Shown here piece by piece: positions 9,208-18,573 of a stretch of 64,000 bases of DNA (positions are counted from its first letter, which is position 1; every line of letters starts with the position of its first letter). Source of the stretch: HKCCE3408 sp039183205. Its GTDB lineage: Bacteria > Pseudomonadota > Alphaproteobacteria > Rhodobacterales > Rhodobacteraceae. A model generated the notes under the pieces. It ran no database searches. It saw only the letters and a list, made by a program, of their open reading frames with translations, and was not told where the DNA came from. The stretch lies in contig JBCDBR010000019.1 in NCBI GenBank assembly GCA_039183205.1, forward strand, positions 1 to 64,000, given 5' to 3'. The position numbers and the translations under genes were made by a program.

Positions 9208-10133
9208 CCCACCTTCGTCTGCGCGGTTGCAAGGCTGCGCGACCCCCAGCTTTGCAGATGCCGGGCCGCAACGCCAATTGCAATTGCATGCGGGTGCTTG
9301 CCGAGTTCCGGCATGCCAATGGGGCAATCGATGCGTGCGATTTGGGCAGGCGCATGGCCCAATGCCTGCAACCGGGTCTGAAAGCGCGCCCATTTGGTGG
9401 CGGAACCGATCAAACCACAACTTGCAAAGCCACGGTGCAGGGCGGCATGGCAGAGCGCCAGATCAATATCGTGGCTGTAGGTGAGGATGAGGTGATGGGC
9501 ATCAAGCGGGGCCAAAGCCATCGCCGCGGGCATGTCCGGTGCAGGCAAGCATTGCACCGCAGGCGCGGGCGCATCTGGAAAACGGCACGCCGCATCGTCG
9601 ATCCATGTGAGCGACACGCTCGGATAGGGCGCAAGGACATCCACAAGCGCTCGGCCGACATGGCCTGCCCCCCAAATCCAGAGCGATTGATCGACCCGGT
9701 CCAGCGGCTCAATGAACCAACCGGCGACCATCAGCGGCTTGGTTGCGGCTTGGCGGGCTTTTTCCACTTGAAGCGGCATTACGCCGTCGGGGGCCAGAAC
9801 CGGGCGCGCGCGGGGGAATTGCTCTGGCTCTGGGGCGGTTTCGAACCGCTCAGCCAAGATGCTGACCGCGCCACCGCAGCATTGACCCAAAGACGGGCCA
9901 AGGGGCAGCGACCAGGCCTCCCACGGTGATTGGGCCGCAAGCATGGCGCGGGCCCGCCGGGTGGCCTCGAATTCCAACGCGCCGCCGCCAATGGTGCCCC
10001 ATTGCCGGTTTGCGCCAACAAGCATCGATGTCCCGGCGCCGCGCGGCACCGAACCCCGCGCGTCCGCCAGGACCACCCGGACCACAGGCCCGAATTCCAG
10101 CGCGTTTCTCAGGCCATTGAGGTCAAAACTCAT
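9204..10133 (-). CDS. xdhC: Xanthine dehydrogenase accessory protein XdhC
   Basis: The 309-residue product has the XdhC/CoxI N-terminal domain with ARGSVPRGAGTSMLVG and IGGGALE, the conserved GQCCGG near residue 87, and a C-terminal Rossmann-like domain with LWIWGAGHVGRAL. XdhC binds molybdenum cofactor, protects it during sulfuration and hands it to XdhB. The start at 10133 overlaps the xdhB stop (ATGA); the protein then begins as family members do. Its stop overlaps the ATPase start. A longer in-frame start would read back into xdhB. Confidence 0.92.
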   Translation of the reverse strand: MSFDLNGLRNALEFGPVVRVVLADARGSVPRGAGTSMLVGANRQWGTIGGGALEFEATRRARAMLAAQSPWEAWSLPLGPSLGQCCGGAVSILAERFETAPEPEQFPRARPVLAPDGVMPLQVEKARQAATKPLMVAGWFIEPLDRVDQSLWIWGAGHVGRALVDVLAPYPSVSLTWIDDAACRFPDAPAPAVQCLPAPDMPAAMALAPLDAHHLILTYSHDIDLALCHAALHRGFASCGLIGSATKWARFQTRLQALGHAPAQIARIDCPIGMPELGKHPHAIAIGVAARHLQSWGSRSLATAQTKVG

Positions 10134-12454
10134 GCTCGAGCCCTCGCAACAGCGGCCAAAACAGCCTCGGGCGTTGCGGGGGCCTGGAGGTCCGGCCAGG
10201 CTGGACCGCATGCGGCGCAGGCGTTTTGCAGTGCGGACCACACAGATATGCCGAGCATGAACGGAGGCTCCCCAACGGCCTTAGAACGATAGATGGTCTC
10301 TTCCCGATTTGCCTCGTCCCATAAAGTGACATTGAATACGGGCGGTCGGTCCGAACAGGCGGGGATTTTGTAGGTCGATGGCGCATGCGTCCGGAGACGC
10401 CCCTTGTCGTCCCAGACCAGCTCCTCCATGGTCAGCCAACCCGCGCCCTGCACAAAAGCGCCCTCGATCTGGCCTCGATCCAAGGCGGGGTTCATCGATC
10501 GACCGCAATCGTGGACGATATCGGTGCGAAGAATGCGATTCTCGCCGGTTAACGTGTCAATCACCACTTCGGAACAGGCCGCGCCATAGGCGAAATAGAA
10601 AAACGGGCGTCCATTACCGGCAATCCTGTCCCAAACGATTTTGGGCGTAGCGTAAAAGCCCGTCGCTGACAGCGATACGCGCGACATATACGTCCGGCCG
10701 ACAGCCTCAGTCCAACTCATCTCGGCACGGCCGGCTCGCACCATTTCATCCTCAAACCGGACTTGCGCAGGTTCTGCTTGCAGCTCTGGGGCAACGACGG
10801 TCGCGATTCGGTCGCGGATCGTGTCGCATGCCGCCTTCACAGCCATGCCGTTCAAATCCGACCCGGATGACGCCGCCGTTGCCGATGTATTTGGGACCTT
10901 TGCAGTGTCGGTCGCGGTGATCTTAATGGCCCCAACCGGCAGCCCAAAGCGGTCAGCGGCAACTTGCGCCACTTTTTGGAACAAGCCCTGGCCCATCTCG
11001 GTCCCGCCATGGTTCATCGAGACTGAGCCGTCTTGATAAACGTGTACCAAGGCCCCGGCTTGGTTCAGATGCGTCAGCGTGAAAGAGATGCCGAATTTCA
11101 CCGGCGTGAGGGACAAGCCGCGCTTCACTACGGGTTGACGTGCGTTCCACGCATCAATTGCCGTTCGCCGCGCGGCATAGTCGCTGTCCTTGATCAATTG
11201 CGCCGTCATCTCGTGCAAGATGAAATCCTCGACGCGCATGCCATAGGGCGTTGTGTTGTCGCGCAATGCTGTGTCTGGCGGATCTGTATTGATCGCGGCG
11301 CCATTCAAAGGGCGCGCGCCACGGTAGTAATTCGCCCGCCGAAGCGCCAACGGGTCGAGCCCCAGAACATGCGATGCATGGTCCATGACGCGTTCGATCC
11401 CAACCATGCCTTGCGGGCCGCCAAACCCGCGAAAGGCAGTCGCACTTTGCGTGTGAGTTTTAAGTCGATGGGACGTGATCCGCGCTGTGGGCAGCAAATA
11501 GGCGTTGTCGGCATGTAACATCGCACGGTCGCAAACCGGCAGCGAAAGGTCTTGTGCCCAGCCGCAGCGCGCGTATTGCGTGAAATCCACCCCCAAAATC
11601 TGCCCCGAAGCAGTGAAACCGGCACGGTAGTGAATGCGGAAATCGTGGCGCTTTCCGGTCACGATGAAATCATCGTCACGATCGTAGCGCATCTTGGTCG
11701 GCCGACCGGTGCGCGCGGCCACCAAGGCACAGGCAATCGCCAGGTGGTTGCCCTGGCTCTCTTTGCCGCCAAAGCCGCCCCCCATCCGCCGCGTCTCGAC
11801 CCGAACGTCATGCATCGGCGCATGAAGCGCATGGGCGACCTTGTGCTGTATCTCTGTCGGGTGCTGCGTTGAGGCATGCACGACCATCGTGCCGTCTTCT
11901 CCGGGCACGACCAGGGCAGCCTGACCCTCAAGGTAGAAATGCTCTTGCCCACCGATCTCAAACTGACCTTCCACGATGCAGTCCGAAGCCGAAAGCGCGC
12001 TGTCCACATCGCCTTTCGTGTAGACCCGTGGGCCATCCTCAAAACGGCTGTTGGCGGCCAGTGCCGCGTCGATCGTCAGTATTGACGGTGCAGGCTCGTA
12101 ATCGACCTTTGCCAGGGCCGCCGCGCGCCGCGCCGCCAAATGGCTGGTTGCGGCAACGATAAAGAGCGGATGGCCCACGTAATACACATCGCCCTGTGCC
12201 AAAAGCGGCTCGTCTTCAGCCGAAGGCGAACAATCCGGCATGTCATCGATGTCTTCTGGACCCAAAACCAAGACCACGCCGGGTGCTTGTCGGACAGCGC
12301 GCAGGTCCAGCTTTGCCCGTCCGCGCGCGATTTGGCTAAGCCCAAATGCAAGATGCAGCGCGCCTGTCGGCAGTGCCAAGTCGTCCACGTAACGCGCCCG
12401 GCCGGTCACGTGAAGGGCTGCGGCGTCATGGGGCAGGGCGCGCCCGACGCTCAC
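10130..12454 (-). CDS. xdhB: Xanthine dehydrogenase molybdopterin-binding subunit
   Basis: This 774-residue subunit carries the molybdenum site. Visible marks are GGGFGGKESQ and FRGFGGPQG, typical of the molybdopterin-binding part, GGTEMGQGL in the second half, and KAVGEPP with Glu-729 as the likely catalytic base. Together with XdhA it forms the heterotetrameric XdhAB enzyme known from Rhodobacter capsulatus, which oxidises hypoxanthine and xanthine to urate in the cytoplasm. The start is GTG at 12454, which overlaps the xdhA stop as GTGA. Confidence 0.93.
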   Translation of the reverse strand: MSVGRALPHDAAALHVTGRARYVDDLALPTGALHLAFGLSQIARGRAKLDLRAVRQAPGVVLVLGPEDIDDMPDCSPSAEDEPLLAQGDVYYVGHPLFIVAATSHLAARRAAALAKVDYEPAPSILTIDAALAANSRFEDGPRVYTKGDVDSALSASDCIVEGQFEIGGQEHFYLEGQAALVVPGEDGTMVVHASTQHPTEIQHKVAHALHAPMHDVRVETRRMGGGFGGKESQGNHLAIACALVAARTGRPTKMRYDRDDDFIVTGKRHDFRIHYRAGFTASGQILGVDFTQYARCGWAQDLSLPVCDRAMLHADNAYLLPTARITSHRLKTHTQSATAFRGFGGPQGMVGIERVMDHASHVLGLDPLALRRANYYRGARPLNGAAINTDPPDTALRDNTTPYGMRVEDFILHEMTAQLIKDSDYAARRTAIDAWNARQPVVKRGLSLTPVKFGISFTLTHLNQAGALVHVYQDGSVSMNHGGTEMGQGLFQKVAQVAADRFGLPVGAIKITATDTAKVPNTSATAASSGSDLNGMAVKAACDTIRDRIATVVAPELQAEPAQVRFEDEMVRAGRAEMSWTEAVGRTYMSRVSLSATGFYATPKIVWDRIAGNGRPFFYFAYGAACSEVVIDTLTGENRILRTDIVHDCGRSMNPALDRGQIEGAFVQGAGWLTMEELVWDDKGRLRTHAPSTYKIPACSDRPPVFNVTLWDEANREETIYRSKAVGEPPFMLGISVWSALQNACAACGPAWPDLQAPATPEAVLAAVARARA

Positions 12455-13803
12455 GGCGCGATATCCAAAACAGATGTCGCAATGCCGGTATCTTCAAGAA
12501 AGTAGCGTTGCAACATGCCTTGCGCCGACTGCATCCGATATTCAGCCGAGGCGCGCATATCGGATAGTGGTGCAAAATCCTCGACCATTGCGTCCGCTGC
12601 GGATGCGATCGTGGGTTCCGTCCAGAGCTGACCCAAAAGGGCGGCTTCTGCTGCTGCGGCGCGTTTGGGCGTGCCGGCCATCCCGCCAAAGGCGATGCGC
12701 GCCTCGGTCACCTGCGCGTCCTCGACGCGGATCGAGAATGCGCCACACACGGCCGATATGTCCTGATCAAACCGTTTTGACAGCTTGTAGCAGCGTAGTC
12801 GGTCGACTTGGCGCGGTATTGTGATGGCCTCGACGAACTCGCCTTTCTGGCGGTCCTGGCGGCCGTAATCGAGGAAAAAGTCCTCCAGCGCGATGTCACG
12901 CCGGTCCGCTCCTTTGCGCAAATGCAACCGCGCACCAAGCGCAATTAAGGCCGGGGGGCTGTCTCCTATCGGCGAGCCGTTGGCTATATTGCCGCCGACC
13001 GTCGCGGCGTTGCGTACCTGCACCGAGCCGTACCGCCGGATCAGTTCGGCAAAACTGGGATGGTGGTCCGCGATGGCGGCGCCCAAATCCGTAAGCGTGG
13101 TCATTGCGCCAATGCGGATTGTTTCGCTTGAAACATCAATCCCGCTTAAATCCGCGCATTGGTTCAAAAATGCAACCGAACCGAGATCGCGAAAGCCTTT
13201 CGTAACCCAAAGACCGACATCGGTCGCGCCCGCGATGAGAGTCGCGTCGGGATGCGCCAGATACCAATCGGCTAATTCGTCCGACGATTGCGGCGCGGAC
13301 GTGTCTGCATTGCTGGACCCCGCATCGTACATCCAATCTGGCACGGGAGCTTCGGAGGCGTCCTCGGCGGCGCGGATAATGGGCGCATAGCCCGTACATC
13401 GGCAAAGGTTACCGGCCAATTGGTCGTCAAAATCGCGGCGCCCGTTTAGATGTGCGGTTGCCATGGTGACGATGAAACCTGGGGTGCAAAACCCGCATTG
13501 CGCACCATGATGGGCGATCATCGATTCTTGAACAGGGTGCAGTTGACCATCTGGTCCGCTAATGCCCTCAACGGTGCGCACGGCCTTGCCGTCGATCTGG
13601 GGTAAAAAAAGGATGCACGCATTCAGTGCCCTAGCACCCGCTTGATCGGTGACCATGACACTGCATGCGCCGCAATCGCCTTCGTTGCATCCTTCCTTCG
13701 TCCCGGTGAGGCCTTGAGACTCGCGCAACCAATCCAAAAGAGTTGTCGTGGAGGTCGCATGCGCCTCCACCGGGGTCCCGTTTAAATGAAACCGGATCGA
13801 CAT
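12451..13803 (-). CDS. xdhA: Xanthine dehydrogenase small subunit (2Fe-2S and FAD)
   Basis: The 450-residue subunit has a plant-type ferredoxin domain (Cys-39, 44, 47 and 63), a second [2Fe-2S] domain (CGFC at 102-105 and CRC at 133-135), and a C-terminal FAD-binding domain of the CO-dehydrogenase flavoprotein type (AGATDVGLW, TVGGNIANGSPIGD). It passes electrons from the XdhB molybdenum site to NAD. It is the first gene of a minus-strand chain leading through xdhB and xdhC into the purine transporter. The 179 bases upstream of it should hold the operon promoter. Confidence 0.93.
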   Translation of the reverse strand: MSIRFHLNGTPVEAHATSTTTLLDWLRESQGLTGTKEGCNEGDCGACSVMVTDQAGARALNACILFLPQIDGKAVRTVEGISGPDGQLHPVQESMIAHHGAQCGFCTPGFIVTMATAHLNGRRDFDDQLAGNLCRCTGYAPIIRAAEDASEAPVPDWMYDAGSSNADTSAPQSSDELADWYLAHPDATLIAGATDVGLWVTKGFRDLGSVAFLNQCADLSGIDVSSETIRIGAMTTLTDLGAAIADHHPSFAELIRRYGSVQVRNAATVGGNIANGSPIGDSPPALIALGARLHLRKGADRRDIALEDFFLDYGRQDRQKGEFVEAITIPRQVDRLRCYKLSKRFDQDISAVCGAFSIRVEDAQVTEARIAFGGMAGTPKRAAAAEAALLGQLWTEPTIASAADAMVEDFAPLSDMRASAEYRMQSAQGMLQRYFLEDTGIATSVLDIAP

Positions 13804-13982
13804 AGGGCCAAACCCGCCGCGTTACCCTATCTTCGGGGTGGTCACCCGGCCTTCGATGCGGCGTAGAAGGCGGCCCCGTTTCGTTGACCAAGCTAGAGAA
13901 AAGCCGGGATTCATCCCAAATTCAAGGGTCGGACGCGCCTTCGCCGCTCGCTCTGACAGCAGATGGTTAAAAATTGAGCGCG

Positions 13983-14333
13983 CTAACGCCCATCAGGTGC
14001 GCCGCCCCGCATGCCTTCCAGAAGGGAAGCCAGCCGGTCGATTTTGACGGTGGTTTGCCGCCTGCGAGAGGCAAGCCACGTCTCTGCCGGGCGGAACGCA
14101 TCCGGGTTAAGCCGACAGGTTCGGACGCGGCCCTTTTTCGATGTGCTGACCAAATGCGCACGTTCCAACACAGCGATGTGTTTGAGAAACGACGAAAGCG
14201 CCATAGGATGCGGTGCGGCCAATTCCTTGACGGCGGCCGGACCTTCCGCCAAACGTGCAATGATCGCCCGGCGCGTTGGGTCAGACAATGCCGTGAACAG
14301 GCTATCCAGCAAGGGGTCGGAATGTTTAGCCAT
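13983..14333 (-). CDS. ArsR-family winged-helix transcriptional regulator
   Basis: The 116-residue protein is a compact winged helix with LFTALSDPTRRAIIARL at residues 9-25 and a recognition-helix region MALSSFLKHIAVLERAHLV. The metal-binding ELCVCD motif of classic ArsR/SmtB sensors is absent, so the signal is probably not a metal bound at that site. ATG 14333 is used because the domain starts nine residues later; a longer frame adds a non-conserved tail. It is divergent from dnaE. Such repressors often control themselves and neighbours, but no target is evident. Confidence 0.82.
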   Translation of the reverse strand: MAKHSDPLLDSLFTALSDPTRRAIIARLAEGPAAVKELAAPHPMALSSFLKHIAVLERAHLVSTSKKGRVRTCRLNPDAFRPAETWLASRRRQTTVKIDRLASLLEGMRGGAPDGR

Positions 14334-14398
14334 AGGGCGAACTACCACGTGAACACAGTGTATCGCAAGCATTTGCGGCGGTGCAGCATGGCATATAG

Positions 14399-14437
14399 TG
14401 TGGCTACGCCTTGCCAAGCCACAAGATAATGTGGCAT
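14399..14437. promoter_or_regulatory. Possible operator between arsR-type gene and dnaE
   Basis: TGTGGC (14399-14404) faces GCCACA (14418-14423) as an inverted repeat with a 13-base spacer, and a further ATGTGGCA follows at 14430-14437. The site sits in the 146-bp divergent region between the regulator and dnaE. It could be the regulator's own operator; this is only a pattern match. Confidence 0.3.
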
Positions 14438-14479
14438 TTCCACTTCCTAAACAGTCTGTTTCCGATATAGCGTCAGATC

Positions 14480-17400
14480 ATGACCAACCCTGTCCGCTTC
14501 ATTCACCTCCGTGTTCATACCGAATATTCGCTTCTGGAAGGTGCGATGCGGGTCAAGAAGCTGCCAGGTCAAGCCGAAGCGATGGGCATGCCAGCAATTG
14601 CGGTCACAGATACCAACAACATGTTCTGCACGTTGGAGTTTTGCGAAACAGCTGCAAAAGCAGGCGTTCAGCCGATTGTTGGCTGTCAAATCGACCTCAG
14701 GTCGGTTGACCCCAGCCCGGGCGAGTCGCCGATTCCGGCGGCGCCAATTGTCCTGCTGGCGCAATCTGAAGTGGGGTACGGCAACATCATGAAGTTAAAC
14801 TCTGCGCTTTATCTGCGCGGGGACGGCGCGTTGCCCTATATCACTCTGGAAGAACTTCATGCGCACAATGCCGGCGTTATTTGTTTGACCGGCGGGCCGG
14901 ATGGCCCTTTGGGTCGTGCCCTGCAATCTGGCGATCGGGTCGCGGCGGAAACGCTGGTGGACCGTCTGGCCGCGGCCTTTCCAAACCGGCTTTACATCGA
15001 GCTTCAGCGTCATCCATCCGAGGGCGGGTTGCCCAAATCCGAAGCATTGAGCGAGCAAGGTCATATCGAAATTGCCTATGCAAAGAACCTGCCCATCGTT
15101 GCGACAAACGATGTCTATTTCCCCAAGCAGGACATGTATGAAGCGCATGACGCGCTGATCTGCATCGCCGAAGGCGTCTATGTTGACCAGCAAGCGCCGC
15201 GCCGGCGGCTGACCCAACAGCATTACCTTAAAACGGCCGAAGAGATGGCGGCGCTTTTTGCGGATTTGCCCGAAGCTCTTGAAAACACTGTGGAGATCGC
15301 ACAGCGTTGCGCCTTTCGCGCGCGCACTCATCCACCAATCTTGCCGAAATTTGCCGAAAATGAGGTGGCGGAGCTGCGCAAACAGGCGCGCGACGGCCTT
15401 GCCGCCCGTCTTGATGTCATCCCGCATGCCGCATCGGTCAAAGACTACGAAGACCGCCTCGAATTTGAGCTAGGCACGATTGAGAATATGGGATTTCCTG
15501 GATATTTCTTAATCGTTGCCGATTTCATCAAATGGGCAAAGGACAACGACATTCCGGTGGGTCCAGGCCGCGGCTCCGGCGCGGGCAGCTTGGTTGCCTA
15601 CGCGCTCACGATCACCGACCTTGATCCGCTGCGCTATGGTCTTCTTTTCGAGCGGTTCTTGAATCCAGAACGCATCTCCATGCCTGACTTCGACATCGAT
15701 TTCTGTATGGACAGGCGCGAAGAGGTGATCCGCTACGTTCAAGAAAAATACGGCCGCGACAAGGTCGGCCAGATCATCACGTTCGGCGCGCTATTGTCCA
15801 AGGCTGCGGTGCGCGATGTCGGAAGGGTGCTGCAAATGCCCTTCGGTCAAGTGGATAAGCTCTCTAAGATGATCCCGGTTGAGGGCGTGAAACCCGTCTC
15901 GATTGAGAGGGCGTTGGCGCAAGAAGAACGTCTGCGTCAGGCCGCCAAAGACGAAGAGGTTGTCGATCGCTTGTTGACCTATGGCCAGCAGGTCGAGGGT
16001 CTTTTGCGAAATGCCTCTACCCACGCCGCTGGCGTGGTCATCGGGGACCGTCCGCTTGACGAGCTTGTGCCGCTTTATCAAGATCCGCGCTCTGACATGC
16101 CGGCGACGCAATTCAACATGAAATGGGTCGAGCCTGCGGGATTGGTTAAATTCGATTTTCTGGGGCTTAAGACCCTGACGGTGGTCCAGAACGCGATCGA
16201 CCTTATCCGAGGGCAGGGGCGTGGTATCCACGTTGCGGCGGACGGGAAAGCCCTTTATGTGCCCGAACCCGGAACCGAAAACGAGATTATTGCAATCCCG
16301 CTGGACGACGCTGCGACCTATGCGCTTTATGCATCGGCCAAAACGGTTGCCGTGTTCCAGGTTGAAAGTTCCGGCATGATGGACGCGCTGCGGCGCATGA
16401 AACCCACTCAGATCGAGGATATCATCGCGCTTGTGGCGCTCTATCGGCCGGGTCCGATGGAGAACATCCCGAAATTCTGCGAAGTCAAAAACGGTCTGAC
16501 CCCGCGCGAGGGCATTCATTCGTTGATCGACCCGATCTTGGACGAAACCCAAGGCATTATCGTCTACCAGGAACAGGTGATGGAGATCGCCCGCAAAATG
16601 GCCGGATACAGCCTCGGCGGGGCCGACATGCTACGCCGTGCCATGGGGAAGAAAATTCAAGAGGCCATGGATGCGGAGCGGCCAAAATTCCTAAAGGGCG
16701 CCGCTGAAAACGGGGTCGATGAAAACAAGGCGCTCGAAGTTTGGAACCTTCTCGACAAGTTTGCCAATTATGGGTTTAACAAATCACACGCCGCCGCCTA
16801 TGCGGTCGTCAGCTATCAGACCGCATGGTTGAAAGCCAATCACCCGGTCGAATTCATGGCCGCGGTGATGAATTGCGACATCCACCTGACGGACAAGCTG
16901 GGCGTTTACAAACAAGAAGTCGACCGCCTCGGCATTGAGACAATTCCACCCTGCGTCAACCGCTCTGGCGCGACCTTCACGGTTGACCAAAACCGCATTG
17001 TCTACGCGCTAGGCGCGTTGAAGAACGTCGGCGTTGACGCGATGCGGATGATTGTTGAGGCGCGCGGGGATAGGCCCTTTGCGACCGTGTTCGATGTCGC
17101 GCGACGCGTTGATCTAAAGCGCGTGGGCAAGCGTAGTCTTGAGATGCTTGCGCGTGCGGGTGCTTTTGATGAGCTTGACCGGAACCGCGCGCGCGTCTTT
17201 GACAGTCTCGATGCATTGATTTCCTATTCCGCGGCCATTTTCGAACAAAAAACCTCCAACCAAGTGTCGCTATTCGGCGAGGCCGGCGACGATTTGCCCG
17301 AACCGCGCTTGGGCAGCCGGGCGGATTGGTTGCCAAATGAACGCTTAGCCGCGGAGCATACGGCAATCGGGTTTTACCTGTCGGGCCACCCGCTTGACGA

Positions 17401-17977
17401 TTATTTGGGCGCTTTGAAGCGCAAAGGGTGTCTGACGTTAACGGAGGTCGAAGCTAAGGCTCAGTCCGGCCCCTTTGTTGCGCGCATGGCGGGTGCCGTG
17501 TCCGGCCGGCAAGAACGCAAAAGCCAGCGCGGCAATCGTTTCGCGTTCATGCAATTGTCCGATCCGACAGGGCTTTATGAGGTTACGGTGTTTTCCGATA
17601 CGTTGGAGGCGGCACGACCCTGTCTGGAGACCGGCGCCAATGTCGTCATTCAAGTGGAGGCAACGCTAGAGGCAGACCAGTTGAAGCTGCTTGCCCGCAA
17701 CATCCAGCCGATTGATGACAGCATCGCCGGAGAGGTGAGCGCAGGTCTGCGTATATTCGTCGAGGAGGAAACCGGGATCACGTCCATCGCAGGCCTCTTG
17801 GGTAGCAGCCTTGCGGAGCCCAAGGCGCAGATACGCGGACCGATCCATTTGTGCCTGATGGCCGACGGATTGCCGGGCGAGGTCGAGGTTTTGCTCGGCG
17901 CCGACTATCCGGTGTCGCCGCAGATTCGAGGCGCCCTAAAAAGCTTACCAGGCGTCATCACGGTCGAAGAGATGTAG
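14480..17977 (+). CDS. dnaE: DNA polymerase III subunit alpha
   Basis: The 1165-residue replicative polymerase begins with a PHP domain (HLRVHTEYSLLEGAMR) and continues with the C-family polymerase core. The palm motif PDFDIDFC lies at residues 402-409 with catalytic aspartates 403 and 405, and GPGRGSGAGSLV lies about 40 residues earlier. Helix-hairpin-helix and OB-fold regions follow after about residue 770, with the OB-fold around 1000-1070. Length is normal for DnaE1 (about 1150-1170). It acts in the DNA polymerase III holoenzyme as the main replicative polymerase. It is a single gene with its own divergent upstream region. Confidence 0.97.
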   Translation: MTNPVRFIHLRVHTEYSLLEGAMRVKKLPGQAEAMGMPAIAVTDTNNMFCTLEFCETAAKAGVQPIVGCQIDLRSVDPSPGESPIPAAPIVLLAQSEVGYGNIMKLNSALYLRGDGALPYITLEELHAHNAGVICLTGGPDGPLGRALQSGDRVAAETLVDRLAAAFPNRLYIELQRHPSEGGLPKSEALSEQGHIEIAYAKNLPIVATNDVYFPKQDMYEAHDALICIAEGVYVDQQAPRRRLTQQHYLKTAEEMAALFADLPEALENTVEIAQRCAFRARTHPPILPKFAENEVAELRKQARDGLAARLDVIPHAASVKDYEDRLEFELGTIENMGFPGYFLIVADFIKWAKDNDIPVGPGRGSGAGSLVAYALTITDLDPLRYGLLFERFLNPERISMPDFDIDFCMDRREEVIRYVQEKYGRDKVGQIITFGALLSKAAVRDVGRVLQMPFGQVDKLSKMIPVEGVKPVSIERALAQEERLRQAAKDEEVVDRLLTYGQQVEGLLRNASTHAAGVVIGDRPLDELVPLYQDPRSDMPATQFNMKWVEPAGLVKFDFLGLKTLTVVQNAIDLIRGQGRGIHVAADGKALYVPEPGTENEIIAIPLDDAATYALYASAKTVAVFQVESSGMMDALRRMKPTQIEDIIALVALYRPGPMENIPKFCEVKNGLTPREGIHSLIDPILDETQGIIVYQEQVMEIARKMAGYSLGGADMLRRAMGKKIQEAMDAERPKFLKGAAENGVDENKALEVWNLLDKFANYGFNKSHAAAYAVVSYQTAWLKANHPVEFMAAVMNCDIHLTDKLGVYKQEVDRLGIETIPPCVNRSGATFTVDQNRIVYALGALKNVGVDAMRMIVEARGDRPFATVFDVARRVDLKRVGKRSLEMLARAGAFDELDRNRARVFDSLDALISYSAAIFEQKTSNQVSLFGEAGDDLPEPRLGSRADWLPNERLAAEHTAIGFYLSGHPLDDYLGALKRKGCLTLTEVEAKAQSGPFVARMAGAVSGRQERKSQRGNRFAFMQLSDPTGLYEVTVFSDTLEAARPCLETGANVVIQVEATLEADQLKLLARNIQPIDDSIAGEVSAGLRIFVEEETGITSIAGLLGSSLAEPKAQIRGPIHLCLMADGLPGEVEVLLGADYPVSPQIRGALKSLPGVITVEEM

Positions 17978-18101
17978 CGCACATGACGCCAATTTCTGCG
18001 ACGAATCGTCGAATTTTCCCACTGTTGCGATGCCAAGCGATCCATATCTCCCACTTGCCACGCGGGCACCGGGTGGCGTGTTTATGCGGGAGGGTTCTAG
18101 G

Positions 18102-18212
18102 ATGAAATTCGTGATTTTGGGGAGCGTTTTTGCCGGGATGCTGATGGCGGCAAGTCTTGCCTATACCGCCGATACTGCGCGCGCGGCAATTGTCCAACAG
18201 CATGAAAACTGA
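18102..18212 (+). CDS. Possible small secreted or membrane peptide
   Basis: A 36-residue frame starts MKFVILGSVFAGMLMA and has one hydrophobic stretch (residues 2-20) followed by a short polar tail. An AGGGTTCTAGG stretch just before the ATG could serve as ribosome binding site. An in-frame upstream ATG at 18084 would give 42 residues. The predicted peptide looks like a signal peptide with a short mature part. There are no recognised relatives, so it could be chance. It lies 124 bases after dnaE. Confidence 0.35.
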   Translation: MKFVILGSVFAGMLMAASLAYTADTARAAIVQQHEN

Positions 18213-18345
18213 AGCTTTAATACTGACAAGCAGATACTTGGCGTCTGCACCACAGATTGGTTGATGTCGCGAATTGTGATGGGGCGGTGGATCACCCGCC
18301 GATCGGGCATACGACCGTCACTGACAATGTCGACGCGCGCGATTT

Positions 18346-18367
18346 ACCTGGCGCCTGCGCGCCAGGT
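18346..18367 (-). terminator. Stem-loop after the slyX-like gene
   Basis: A perfect 9-bp stem ACCTGGCGC/GCGCCAGGT with a 4-base loop lies three bases beyond the slyX-like stop codon on the minus strand. There is no following T-run, so it may be a transcript-stabilising hairpin or a weak terminator. Confidence 0.5.
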
Positions 18368-18369
18368 GG

Positions 18370-18573
18370 TCAGTAATGCGGTGGCTTGCGTTCGGCGACC
18401 GTGAAGCTTCCGGTTTCGGCGGCTTCACGTGTGGCCTCGCGTTCGAGCAATAAGGCAACCTGGCGCCTCAGCATGGACACCTCCGCATCTTGTCGCGCGA
18501 CCACATCTGACAGGTCTTCAACCATGCGTTGCAGATGAGCCACGTGTGCCTCTATTTCTTCGACGTTTTTCAT
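18370..18573 (-). CDS. slyX: SlyX-like small coiled-coil protein
   Basis: The 67-residue protein is predicted to be one long heptad-rich helix (EEIEAHVAHLQRMVEDL, QDAEVSMLRRQVALLLERE) and ends in PPHY, the C-terminal signature seen in SlyX proteins. The start at 18573 gives the usual SlyX length of about 70. Its cellular role is not established. It is transcribed alone on the minus strand, away from hisS. Confidence 0.75.
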   Translation of the reverse strand: MKNVEEIEAHVAHLQRMVEDLSDVVARQDAEVSMLRRQVALLLEREATREAAETGSFTVAERKPPHY

